A stretch of 64,000 bases of DNA, taken from positions 62,001 to 126,000 of the forward strand of contig JBJMGT010000030.1 in NCBI GenBank assembly GCA_045807745.1. The letters run 5' to 3'. Positions 54,057 to 61,876 of this stretch are shown here, in pieces. The position numbers were made by a program, and so were the translations under genes. Every line of letters begins with the position of its first letter. Position 1 is the first letter of the stretch. The DNA comes from QHXQ01 sp045807745. GTDB taxonomy: Bacteria; Acidobacteriota; Blastocatellia; Pyrinomonadales; Pyrinomonadaceae. The notes beneath the pieces were generated by a model. The model was not told the DNA's origin and made no database searches. It saw only the letters and a list, made by a program, of their open reading frames with translations.

Positions 54057-54626
54057 ATGGCCAAATCGAAAAAAGCAAAACGGCTGGACGAACTGGCGGC
54101 GCAGATATGCGTCTGCACGCGTTGTCCGCTGCATGAGTCGCGGACGCTGGCCGTGCCCGGCGACGGGAAATACACGGCGAAGGTCATGATCGTCGCTGAA
54201 GCGCCGGGCAAGGAGGAGGACGAGTCGGGGCATCCGTTCGTCGGCTCGGCGGGGCGCTATCTCGACAAGGTGCTCGCGGGCACGGGGCTTGAAAGGAAAG
54301 ACTTTTTCATCACGAACACGGTCAAATGTCGCCCGCCAAAGAACCGTACGCCAAAGCGTTTGGAGGTTGATACCTGCACGTCGAACTATCTGTTCGAGCA
54401 GATCGCTTTAATCAATCCGAAGCTCGTAATGTTGCTCGGTCTCGTGGCGGCGAAGAAACTGCTCGGCGTCAAAAGCGTGAACGAGGCGCGTGGGCGCGTC
54501 ATCGAGCACGAAGGGCGCAAGTATCTGGTTGGTTATCACCCGGCGGTCAGGTTCTACCGCGAAGACTTGGGCGCGAAGGTGAAAGAGGATTTCGCTCTGC
54601 TCAAGCGCGAGGCGAAGAAGCTGTGA
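54057..54626 (+). CDS. Family 4 uracil-DNA glycosylase
   Basis: The start is ATG 54057 (189 aa), since the TTG 3 nt earlier is unlikely. The Fe-S cluster region begins CVCTRCPLHESR. Motif 1 is AEAPGKEEDESGHPFVG, VKCRPPKNRTP and GLVAAKKLLG follow, and motif 2 is GYHPAVRFYR. These define the family-4 (thermophile-type, 4Fe-4S) UDG, which removes uracil from DNA as the first step of base excision repair. It is divergent from the ligase and followed 270 nt later by the LigD-like PE-Pol gene. Confidence 0.9.
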   Translation: MAKSKKAKRLDELAAQICVCTRCPLHESRTLAVPGDGKYTAKVMIVAEAPGKEEDESGHPFVGSAGRYLDKVLAGTGLERKDFFITNTVKCRPPKNRTPKRLEVDTCTSNYLFEQIALINPKLVMLLGLVAAKKLLGVKSVNEARGRVIEHEGRKYLVGYHPAVRFYREDLGAKVKEDFALLKREAKKL

Positions 54627-54896
54627 ACGTGCGCGCAGGGAGGCAGCTTGGGCTTTGAGCGGGCATGACGGGTACGCTGCCGCACTGAACAGTTGTCGAA
54701 CGGGCTTGTACGTTAAAGCTACAACGCCGCCGACGCGAGTGTGCCCGCAAGAGCAGCCCACAGACAAGGCACGCGCGGCCCGGAAGCCGGGCCGCACATT
54801 GGCCCCGTGCTTGCTTTCAAGTGTCGTGCAGATCGAACTACTTCTCCGTGTGCGGGTCGTCAACGAACAACCGCCCGCGCCCGCATCGTGAGCACA

Positions 54897-56486
54897 ATGG
54901 GGCTTGAGACTTACCAGCAGAAACGCGACTTCACGCGCACGCCTGAACCGAAGGGCAAGCTCGCGCGTGTAAACCGCAGACGCTTCGTCGTGCAGGAACA
55001 TCACGCGTCGAAATTGCATTTCGACTTCCGGTTGGAGATGGACGGCGTCTTGAAGTCCTGGTCAGTGCCGAAGGGGCCATCGCTTGATCCGGCCGCCAAA
55101 CGATTTGCCGCGCCGACGGAAGATCACCCTGTCGAGTATCTGAAGTTCGAGGGGCACATCCCTGCCGGCAACTACGGCGCGGGTGAACACATGATCTGGG
55201 ACGAGGGCACGTATGAACTCGTCGCCGGCCGCGACCCCATGCAACAACTTGCAGCCGGCAAGCTCGTCTTCAAACTAAAGGGTAAAAAACTGCGCGGCGT
55301 ATTCAACCTCGTGCGCATGAGCGGGCGCGAAGGGCAGTGGCTGCTGATCAAGAGCCGCGACGAATACGCCGAGCCGGGCTGGCAACTGAAACTGCGTATG
55401 GATTCGGACGACAAGGCGCGCGCGTGGCAAAGCGGACTGACCAAAGGGCGTGCGCAAAAGGGTGCCGCGCAAACGCCCGCAGCCCGCAAGCGCAGCGTCA
55501 AACGAATTAACCCGATGGGCGACGAGGCGAAGTCAGTCCCGGCCAGCCGCGCGTTTAAGACGAAAAAGTTGAGCGGCGATCTGCATGTTAAAGTCGGCCG
55601 GCACGTCGTCGCGTTGACGAATCTCGACAAGGTCTATTGGCCCGACGACGGTTACACGAAAGGCGATCTGATCAAGTACTACTATGAGATTGCCAAATAC
55701 ATTCTGCCCTATCTGAAAGATCGTCCGCTCATCATGAAGCGTTACCCGAACGGCATCAAAGGGCCTTACTTTCATCAGCATGATGTGCAGGAAGCGCCGA
55801 ACTTCGTCCGTACCGCCACGCTCGACGTGGAAGAGGGGCACACGGTTGACTATATCATCGGCGGCGATCTGGCGACGCTGCTCTACATGGCCAATCTCGG
55901 CGCGATTGAGCGCCACCCGTGGCACTCGCGCGTGCAAAGTCTGGCGCGGCCCGATTGGTTCGTCTTCGATCTCGATCCCGGCCAAGGCGTAGAGTTTAAG
56001 ACGATCTGCACGTTGGCCGTTCATGTGCGTGAGCTATTGACCGAGATCGGGTTGGCCTCATACGCCAAAACATCCGGCTCGCGCGGCATACACATCTACG
56101 TGCCGGTCAAACCCGTCTATACTTACGCGCAGATCGCGGAGTTTGCCGAACAAGTAGCGACGCTGGTGGCGCACGCACAGCCGGAGATCGCGACCGTCGA
56201 GCGGGCGTTGAAGAAGCGTAAACGCGGGCAGATTTATGTGGATCACATGCAGAATGCGCGCGGCAAGTCGGTCGTCGCGCCGTACTCTGTGCGGCCGCGC
56301 GCAGGGGCGTGCGTCTCCGCGCCGCTTACTTGGCGCGAGGTCGAGCAGCGAAGGATCACGCCGCAGAGTTTCACGATCAAGAATATGCTGCGACGCGTCC
56401 GCGCGCAGGGCGACCTGTTTAAGCCTGTGTTGACGCGCGGACAAAAACTAGAGCGCGCCATGAAAGCAGTGGCGCGACTCACTTAA
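54897..56486 (+). CDS. LigD-type 3'-phosphoesterase - primase/polymerase protein without ligase domain
   Basis: I take ATG 54897 (529 aa); the frame is open further upstream. Residues about 15-180 are the LigD phosphoesterase module: VVQEHHASKLHFDFRLEMDG, SWSVPKGPSLDP, EDHPVEYLKFEGHIPAGNYGAG. After a basic linker, residues about 235-525 form the archaeo-eukaryotic primase-type Pol domain: FDLDP catalytic Asp pair, TSGSRGIHIYVPV with the His, and YVDHMQNARGKSVVAPYSVRP with the third Asp. The order PE-Pol resembles Pseudomonas LigD minus its central ligase. It would process and fill ends in non-homologous joining, using a separate ligase. Confidence 0.85.
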   Translation: MGLETYQQKRDFTRTPEPKGKLARVNRRRFVVQEHHASKLHFDFRLEMDGVLKSWSVPKGPSLDPAAKRFAAPTEDHPVEYLKFEGHIPAGNYGAGEHMIWDEGTYELVAGRDPMQQLAAGKLVFKLKGKKLRGVFNLVRMSGREGQWLLIKSRDEYAEPGWQLKLRMDSDDKARAWQSGLTKGRAQKGAAQTPAARKRSVKRINPMGDEAKSVPASRAFKTKKLSGDLHVKVGRHVVALTNLDKVYWPDDGYTKGDLIKYYYEIAKYILPYLKDRPLIMKRYPNGIKGPYFHQHDVQEAPNFVRTATLDVEEGHTVDYIIGGDLATLLYMANLGAIERHPWHSRVQSLARPDWFVFDLDPGQGVEFKTICTLAVHVRELLTEIGLASYAKTSGSRGIHIYVPVKPVYTYAQIAEFAEQVATLVAHAQPEIATVERALKKRKRGQIYVDHMQNARGKSVVAPYSVRPRAGACVSAPLTWREVEQRRITPQSFTIKNMLRRVRAQGDLFKPVLTRGQKLERAMKAVARLT

Positions 56487-56494
56487 CCGGAAAG

Positions 56495-57007
56495 ATGCCA
56501 CGCACCAGTCAACGCAAACCGCGCTTCGTCGTACAGGAACACCACGCGAGCCATCTGCATTGGGACTTCCGTTTGGAGATCGCCGGCGTGCTGAAGAGTT
56601 GGGCCGTGCCGAAAGGGCCTTCGCTCGATCCGGCGTTGAAGCGGCTCGCGGTCGAAGTGCCCGACCACGCGCTCTCATATTTGACATACGAGGGTGCGCT
56701 GCCCGAAGGTACATACGGCGCGGGGCAGGTCTATCGCTGGGACATAGGTACGTACACTTTGGGCGAGCCGAACGCGCTCGCCGCGTGGCACGACGGGGCG
56801 CTTCGCTTCCACCTGCACGGCACACGGCTCAAAGGCGAATGGCGGCTCTTCAAGATGAAAGGGCGCGAGACGCGCGGGCGCGCGCAGTGGCTGTTACAAA
56901 AAGTTGCGGATGAAGCGGCCGTCGCCGGGCATACCGCCGAAGTCGTCGGCCCGTTAAAGGAAAAGACGACGCGGAAACGAGCGGCGCGGAAAAGAACTGC
57001 TGGGTGA
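56495..57007 (+). CDS. Stand-alone LigD-type 3'-phosphoesterase
   Basis: The 170-aa protein is a second PE module 8 nt after the PE-Pol gene: PRFVVQEHHASHLHWDFRLE, SWAVPKGPSLDPALKR, PDHALSYLTYEG, LPEGTYGAGQVY, and a basic C-terminus. The His and Asp residues of the metal site (EHH, LHWDFR) are kept. PE domains remove 3'-phosphates and 3'-ribonucleosides from DNA ends. Two PE modules in a row suggest either redundancy or different end substrates. It likely belongs to the same transcript. Confidence 0.85.
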   Translation: MPRTSQRKPRFVVQEHHASHLHWDFRLEIAGVLKSWAVPKGPSLDPALKRLAVEVPDHALSYLTYEGALPEGTYGAGQVYRWDIGTYTLGEPNALAAWHDGALRFHLHGTRLKGEWRLFKMKGRETRGRAQWLLQKVADEAAVAGHTAEVVGPLKEKTTRKRAARKRTAG

Positions 57008-57016
57008 AAGTCACAC

Positions 57017-57502
57017 ATGACTGCTGACTTGAAAGAGATGACCGACGAAGAGATTCGCGCCCGGATCATACGGCTCGGCTTCGACGGCGACCGGCGACGC
57101 TTTGACGAGTTCTGTGCGAAACTGCGTGCGGAATTGCCGAAAGGCACGGGCGTCGCGCTACGCGGGAGCGCGCTGACGAACGAGCGTTGGGAGGACGGCC
57201 GCCCGTTTGATGCCGAGGGCGAAGGCACAAGCGATCTGGACGTGACGCTCATCGGCAGCGACGTGATGGAGTGCTGGCGCGAGGACGAGTTCTATATTCC
57301 GGGGCTGCACACAAAACCGCTCGGCGACGAGTGCCCGGAGATCGCGCCGGCTTTGAATACGCTGCGGGAAGAGTTGCAGCAGTTGGTGGGCCGGCCCGTC
57401 CATTTTCAAGCCACCGCCAACATGATCCTCTTTGCCCGCGATGTCCTGTTCAATCAGCCGTACTTCATACTGATCCCGGCCGACGAAGACGCCGCGTTGT
57501 GA
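57017..57502 (+). CDS. Nucleotidyltransferase-fold protein
   Basis: This 161-aa protein has GVALRGSALTNERWEDG followed, after about 20 residues, by GTSDLDVTLIGSD. That is the G-S-x(n)-D-x-D layout of the polymerase-beta-like nucleotidyltransferase fold. A glycine and serine precede the acids, but the usual short G-S-x10-D-x-D spacing is longer here. It overlaps the next gene by GTGA, so co-translation is likely. A role in RNA or DNA end modification fits the neighbourhood, but is inference; substrate unknown. Confidence 0.6.
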   Translation: MTADLKEMTDEEIRARIIRLGFDGDRRRFDEFCAKLRAELPKGTGVALRGSALTNERWEDGRPFDAEGEGTSDLDVTLIGSDVMECWREDEFYIPGLHTKPLGDECPEIAPALNTLREELQQLVGRPVHFQATANMILFARDVLFNQPYFILIPADEDAAL

Positions 57503-58242
57503 AACTGCTCAGCTACAACATACGCTTCGGCGGGCGCGGGCGCGAAGTGCGGCTGGCCGAAGTGATCAAAGTGGTCGCACCCGATCTGGTCGTCTTTCAA
57601 GAAGCCAGCGACACGCGCGTTGTGGCAGAGTTGGCCCGCATAACCGACATGCCATTTTGGGCCGCGCGGCCAGATTATTCCATCGGTTACATCAGTCGCA
57701 CAGAGATCGCGCACCACGAGTGGCATAGACCAGCCGGCGCAAAACATTCCTTTCTGGAGATTGTGCTGGCCGAAGATAATGCGCGCGTGTTCGGACTGCA
57801 CTTAAAGGCTCGCTTCTCAAAGTGGAGCGAAAGCCGCCGCGCCTACGAGATACGCGCGCTGCTCGACGGCATCGCGCAACATCAACACGGCTTCCACGTC
57901 CTAGTCGGCGACTTCAATACCCTCGCGCCCGGCGAATTGCTCGACGTGCGGCGCATGCCCCATTGGATACGCGCGCTCGTCTGGCTGAGCGGGCGCGACA
58001 TACAGCGCGAGACCATCCAGATCATGCTCGACGCGCGTTACGTGGACGGCTATCGCCATCTGTATCCGCACGACAAGGGCTACACCTTTCCTGTCTGGGA
58101 CCCGCACCTGCGCCTAGACTATATTTTTCTCCCCGCGCAGTTCGCCGGGCATCTAAAGTCTTGCCGGGTCATCAATGATCTGGCTGAAGTGAGCAGAGCG
58201 TCCGATCATTACCCGCTGCTTGCAGAACTGGAACTTGGCTAG
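57499..58242 (+). CDS. Endonuclease/exonuclease/phosphatase (EEP) family protein
   Basis: The frame opens earlier, but GTG 57499 overlaps the preceding stop (GTGA), giving 247 aa beginning VKLLSYNIRFGG. The EEP signature is complete: LSYNIR (Asn), VVFQEAS with the metal Glu, GLHLKAR, LVGDFNTLAP (DxN) and ASDHYPL with the catalytic His. Members hydrolyse phosphodiester or phosphate bonds, as in exonuclease III and sphingomyelinases. Its position at the end of the repair cluster suggests a nucleic-acid substrate, but lipid or cyclic nucleotide substrates cannot be excluded. Confidence 0.8.
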   Translation: MKLLSYNIRFGGRGREVRLAEVIKVVAPDLVVFQEASDTRVVAELARITDMPFWAARPDYSIGYISRTEIAHHEWHRPAGAKHSFLEIVLAEDNARVFGLHLKARFSKWSESRRAYEIRALLDGIAQHQHGFHVLVGDFNTLAPGELLDVRRMPHWIRALVWLSGRDIQRETIQIMLDARYVDGYRHLYPHDKGYTFPVWDPHLRLDYIFLPAQFAGHLKSCRVINDLAEVSRASDHYPLLAELELG

Positions 58243-58584
58243 AGTTGGATAAATTGATGATTGAACCGTCAAATTGGCAAAATCCCGTATGCGAGTTGCC
58301 CCGAGACTTGTGCTGTTAGCAGGTTGGCTAACAACCGCCGAGCTATTTAGTGCATCTTATGTTATAGTAACACTGTAATCCTTCTCTCGCGTATCAACGG
58401 TGATGCGCCCCGCGTCTCTCGATAGGCGTCGGCGTTCTGGATGGTTCGAGAGCAGGCTGATATCAACTTTAGAAGCCGCTCCATCAAGAGCATCCGAACC
58501 CGAGTCTTCGCTGCTACCGTTTCGCCGAAGCACACTTCGATTCGAAGCTTCTCTTAACACTCCCACAGGGGAAAGGTACATCTC
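58243..58584. other. Leader region of the RRM gene
   Basis: 342 nt without an ORF of coding character. It contains a 6-bp hairpin (gttagc/gctaac, 58315-58332) and an AT-rich TTATAGT (about 58363-58370) that could be a -10 element. A long 5' leader would fit a cold-regulated RNA-binding protein, but I cannot show a structure. The Shine-Dalgarno (ggggaaagg) is at about 58568-58576. Confidence 0.35.
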
Positions 58585-58932
58585 ATGTCTATGAAACTTT
58601 ACGTCGGCAATCTCTCGTTTGACACATCGAGCGAGGAGTTGCAGCAATTGTTCGCGCAGGCGGGCACGGTCGAATCAGCTTCCGTCGTGGAAGACCGCGA
58701 GACGGGTCGCTCACGCGGCTTCGGCTTCGTCGAAATGTCTACCAAAGAGGAAGGCAACGCGGCGATCCAGCAGTTCAACGGCCATCAGGTTGGCGGGCGC
58801 GCGCTGAACGTCAACGAAGCCAAACCCCGCGAAGATCGCGGCGGCAGTCGTGGCGGTTTCGGCGGCGGCCGTAATAGCGGCGGCGGCGGCGGGCGCGGCG
58901 GCTACGGTGGTGGCGGTAACTCGCGCTACTAA
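58585..58932 (+). CDS. Glycine-rich RNA-binding protein with one RRM
   Basis: The 115-aa protein has RNP2 (LYVGNLS) at 5-11 and RNP1 (RGFGFVEM) at about 44-51, within a complete RRM (2-80). A Gly/Arg-rich tail follows (GGSRGGFGGGRNSGGGGG). Such single-RRM proteins bind single-stranded RNA and are often cold-induced in bacteria. A strong intrinsic terminator follows 35 nt after the stop, so it forms its own transcription unit. Confidence 0.9.
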   Translation: MSMKLYVGNLSFDTSSEELQQLFAQAGTVESASVVEDRETGRSRGFGFVEMSTKEEGNAAIQQFNGHQVGGRALNVNEAKPREDRGGSRGGFGGGRNSGGGGGRGGYGGGGNSRY

Positions 58933-58967
58933 TTTGCTGTTCGCAACTACCGGCGACTAACTCACAG

Positions 58968-59010
58968 AAAGCCTCCGGCACATTTATGTCGCCGGAGGCT
59001 TTTAGTTTTG
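58968..59010 (+). terminator. Rho-independent terminator after the RRM gene
   Basis: The arms aaagcctccggc (58968-58979) and gccggaggcttt (58991-59002) are perfect, with an 11-nt loop. The stem is GC-rich and followed by a T-rich tract (tttagtttt). Confidence 0.9.
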
Positions 59011-59104
59011 GTCAAGCAGCGGCTCGACCAATGCGCATGTGATCCACAAAAGCTCTAACATACTTGTTAGTAAATCATCCGATGCAAGAAGGAAAGAGGT
59101 CTTA

Positions 59105-59458
59105 ATGGAGAAACAGCTATATGCGGTTGGCGAGCGGGCGGAGAAACTATGCGCGGTGTGTAACGAGGAGCGCGGTCATGTGGTGGTGTCCGTCACTAAG
59201 CGCGGCCAGATTTCGCGTGTGAGTTGTCCGAAATGTGGGACGCTCAGCACCTTCAAACAAAGTGCGCGCACCGCCCGCCGCCTGTCTGTGCAACCCTGCG
59301 CCCCCTACGACCAGACGCACACGTATCGCACCGGGCAAGCCCTCACGCATGCGACTTATGGGCAAGGCGAAGTCACCGCCTTGATCGAGCCGCAGAAGAT
59401 TGACGTGCTGTTCTCGGATCGCTTACGCCGGCTCGTGCACGCGCGCGCGCAGTCGTAA
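59105..59458 (+). CDS. Zinc-ribbon protein with C-terminal tudor-like domain
   Basis: The start is ATG 59105 (117 aa). Two CxxC pairs (CAVC at about 15, CPKCG at about 40) form a zinc ribbon. The C-terminal part (RTGQALTHATYGQGEVTALIEPQKIDVLFSDRLRRLVHAR) has the pattern of the small tudor/SH3-like domains seen in CarD-like and helicase-tail proteins (G-x-x-V-x-H-x-x-F/Y-G-x-G-x-V). This suggests a nucleic-acid or RNA-polymerase-associated role. It converges with tRNA-Arg across a shared terminator. Confidence 0.6.
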   Translation: MEKQLYAVGERAEKLCAVCNEERGHVVVSVTKRGQISRVSCPKCGTLSTFKQSARTARRLSVQPCAPYDQTHTYRTGQALTHATYGQGEVTALIEPQKIDVLFSDRLRRLVHARAQS

Positions 59459-59568
59459 GCATCTGGCGGGCCGGTTTGAGCAAGTGGCCAGAGTCGATCT
59501 CATCATCACTGGCCGGTTAATTAGCCACGGTCATCTGTTCGCTTGAAGTTGGCAGACTATCGGCCATA

Positions 59569-59608
59569 AAAGAGGCAAGGGCAGTCAATCAACTGCCCTT
59601 GCCTCTTT
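59569..59608. terminator. Bidirectional intrinsic terminator
   Basis: Perfect 17-bp arms (aaagaggcaagggcagt at 59569-59585, its complement at 59592-59608) with a 6-nt loop. The A-run at the left and T-run at the right serve both directions. It separates the zinc-ribbon gene (+) from the tRNA (-). Confidence 0.9.
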
Positions 59609-59618
59609 GCGATCATTA

Positions 59619-59704
59619 CTCCACCCGGCAAGACTCAAACTTGCGAAATGGCATTCAATTCTTGTAGTTGAATTGAGCTGGGTCTTTAAGCCTTAGGCAT
59701 TTCG
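59619..59704 (-). ncRNA. Structured region with partial tRNA-like 3' end
   Basis: On the minus strand an 8-bp stem GCGAAATG / CATTTCGC encloses two smaller hairpins (GCC-TAA-GGC, and TCAATTC / GAATTGA with an 8-nt loop). The next 26 nt (GCAAGTTTGAGTCTTGCCGG and on) copy the T-arm and 3' acceptor strand of the neighbouring tRNA-Arg, with paired changes in the T-stem. There is no matching 5' acceptor strand. It is a degenerate tRNA copy, a small RNA cotranscribed with the tRNA, or an old attachment-site repeat. Confidence 0.35.
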
Positions 59705-59730
59705 CGCACGTCTTCAGCTTGTAAGTGTAA

Positions 59731-59804
59731 TACACCCGGAAAGACTCGAACTTTCGGCCTTCTGATTCGAAGTCAGACGCTCTATCCAACTGAGCTACGG
59801 GTGC
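59731..59804 (-). tRNA. tRNA-Arg (anticodon TCG)
   Basis: A 74-nt cloverleaf on the minus strand. The acceptor is GCACCCG/CGGGTGT, the D-arm TAGCTCAGTTGGATAGAGC, the anticodon stem and loop CTGAC-TTCGAAT-CAG with anticodon TCG, and the T-arm GAAAG-TTCGAGT-CTTTC. The discriminator is A and CCA is not encoded. It reads CGA. Confidence 0.95.
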
Positions 59805-59837
59805 GAGTACGCATAAATGTTAGCACAGTCTCTGCGT

Positions 59838-60302
59838 TTAGTGCGTACCGTTCGCGTTTTGATTGCCAGTGCTCGTGCCGCTTGCGCCTGCTTGCAGGTC
59901 TTGGCGGATGAAGCGGACGAGGTTGTCGATCTGCTCCGCCGAGAGTCGCTTGCCGAAGGCGGGCATGCCGTCGCCGCCGGTGGAGATTTTCTTGGCCAAC
60001 TCCGCGTCCGGATGTTTGACGGCATGCCCTGTGCGGAGCGTGGGCGCTTTCGATTTCTTGCCGTCGAGCTCGAACTCACCGCCCTCACCGTTGTCGCCAT
60101 GACAACGTGCGCAGGTTTGCGCGAATAGCTTGCGGGAATCGGCTAGTTGATCAGCCGGTGTAGCGGCCGGCGCGCGTGCGTTCGCGTTGGTTGTGGCTGG
60201 CGCGTTGGTCGGCGCAGGCTGATTCGTGCTGGGGGCGTTGGCGCAGGCGACGCCGAGCAGTGCGCCGGCGCAGATAAGGATTACGAGCTTAAACAGTTTC
60301 AT
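59838..60302 (-). CDS. Class I c-type cytochrome
   Basis: The product is 154 aa from ATG 60302. The signal (KLFKLVILICAGALLGVAC) ends in a possible lipobox with Cys. A Pro/Ala/Asn/Thr linker follows, then a cytochrome c domain with CARCH and the distal Met in GGDGMPAFG. The heme is thus His/Met-ligated. It follows the cytochrome b/c gene by about 90 nt on the same strand and probably accepts electrons from it at the membrane surface. It ends in a polar tail. Confidence 0.85.
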   Translation of the reverse strand: MKLFKLVILICAGALLGVACANAPSTNQPAPTNAPATTNANARAPAATPADQLADSRKLFAQTCARCHGDNGEGGEFELDGKKSKAPTLRTGHAVKHPDAELAKKISTGGDGMPAFGKRLSAEQIDNLVRFIRQDLQAGASGTSTGNQNANGTH

Positions 60303-60394
60303 CCTGAGCAAATCTCCCTCGACGTGCAAGTGTTTATGGTTGCTTCAACCGCAGTATAACTTAGACGTGCGGGCCGGCAAAAATAATCCCTAGT

Positions 60395-61876
60395 TCATTT
60401 CAGCCCTTCGATCCACTCGGCGATCTGCCGCTTCTCGTCCTCGGTCAACTTGTCGGCGAAGGATGTCATCGGCTTTTCCAGTCCATAGGCCGCCGGGTCG
60501 TTGAGGATCGCGATGAGGTCTGCCACCGTGCGATGCGGCTGTTCGGCCACGCCGATGAGCTTCGGATTCGGGCGCACGCCTTCGCCGTGCGCGCCATGAC
60601 ATTTCACACAATTCTGCGTGTAAGCGACGGGTGGCGGGGGGACGTTAGCGCCCGTTTGTGCGGCCGCGCCGTTCGTATTGGCGGCGGGCGTGGCCGCACT
60701 GTCTGAATCGGTTGCGCGCGGGCGTTGCGGAATGAAGGGGGCGCGCCGAAAAGATTCTTCGGCGGCGGTCTGGCGGTTGAGTTGATCGCGCACACGCGCG
60801 TCCCGCGTATCGGCGAGCCATGCGAGCGCGGTTAAGCCAAGCACCAACACGCAGGTCGCACCGAAGACGAGCGGGCCGGCATAGCGACGAAGCGGAGCAG
60901 AAGTTTTCCCTGCTGCACTGAAGCGGGGCACGAGCGCAAGGAGTGCGAGCAGCAGGCCGGGCAGGATTAAACCGACGAACGCTGCGCCCGCGCCCGAAGT
61001 GTGTTTCAGCAACTCGAAGAGCCAGAGGAATTGTGCGCCGGGGCGGGGCAGATATTCAGCCGGCACTGCGTCCGCGCGCGGCCCGAACGGCGCGGGGTAC
61101 TTCGCGGCATAGAGCGCGAGGCTCACGAAGGCGAGACCGGCGACCAACGCATGGCGCGCGAGTTGTACGCGCAGCCAAGGACTAAGCAGCGGAGCTTGCT
61201 CGTCATGTACTGTGTCGTGCCCTGTGTCGCGGTCACGAAAGATGAAGAGGCGTGCGACCACTGTGGTCAAGATCAAAAAGGGCAGCGCCAGTACGTGCAA
61301 GGCGAAGAGGCGCGAGATGCTGAGCGTGGAGATGAGCGGGCCGCCGAGCAGCCAGCGGCGCGCCGCATCGCCGATCACGGGCAAGCCCCGCACGAGACCT
61401 TCGGCGACGTGTGTGCTGTAGTAGGCGCGGGCATCCCACGGCAGCGTGTAGCCCGTGCCGCCGGCCGCGAGCGCGAGACCGAGCAGCGCGACGCTCGCCA
61501 GCCAGCCGACGGGTCTGCGTCTATGACTCCCGCGCCAGAGTTTCTGAAGCAGATGAAGAATGAGCGCGCACGGCAGCAGCACCGAGCCGTACACGTGCAG
61601 CGCGCGCAGCCAAGAGCCGCCGCCGACGGCCTTTTCGATAAAGGCGACAGTCGTGTGCGCGCTCTCGGCCGCAGGCACGTAGTAGCAGGCGAGCAAGACG
61701 CCGGTGCAGAGTTGCAGCGCGAGCAACAGGACAACCAGCCCCGCGGTCGTGCGCAGCCACGCGCGCCAGCCCGTTTCGGGTTCGTCCGCGAGCGCACGCA
61801 CGACATCGGCGAGCGTCGTCCAACGCGCAAGCCGAGAGGCGCGTGTGCTTGGCCGTATCTGTTCCGTCTCCTTCAT
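60395..61876 (-). CDS. Cytochrome b fused to a C-terminal cytochrome c
   Basis: The 493-aa protein starts at ATG 61876, overlapping the Rieske stop (ATGA). Helix B has His94 and His108. Helix D has His194, but the second ligand position (15 residues on) is Arg209, not His. The Qo-site motif reads PRPGAQFLW (P279-Q282) where most have PEWY. A subunit-IV-like part follows (LPGLLLALLALV), then a long linker and a cytochrome c domain with CVKCH. It is the core of a Rieske/cytochrome b complex oxidising quinol, with an integrated heme-c domain. Altered ligands suggest loss of one heme b or changed quinone chemistry. Confidence 0.85.
   Translation of the reverse strand: MKETEQIRPSTRASRLARWTTLADVVRALADEPETGWRAWLRTTAGLVVLLLALQLCTGVLLACYYVPAAESAHTTVAFIEKAVGGGSWLRALHVYGSVLLPCALILHLLQKLWRGSHRRRPVGWLASVALLGLALAAGGTGYTLPWDARAYYSTHVAEGLVRGLPVIGDAARRWLLGGPLISTLSISRLFALHVLALPFLILTTVVARLFIFRDRDTGHDTVHDEQAPLLSPWLRVQLARHALVAGLAFVSLALYAAKYPAPFGPRADAVPAEYLPRPGAQFLWLFELLKHTSGAGAAFVGLILPGLLLALLALVPRFSAAGKTSAPLRRYAGPLVFGATCVLVLGLTALAWLADTRDARVRDQLNRQTAAEESFRRAPFIPQRPRATDSDSAATPAANTNGAAAQTGANVPPPPVAYTQNCVKCHGAHGEGVRPNPKLIGVAEQPHRTVADLIAILNDPAAYGLEKPMTSFADKLTEDEKRQIAEWIEGLK

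Noticed and set aside
59619..59804. Integrative element attachment site at tRNA-Arg
   Set aside because: No integrase or mobile genes lie between the tRNA and the partial copy, and the T-stem changes are compensatory, which an exact att repeat would not show.
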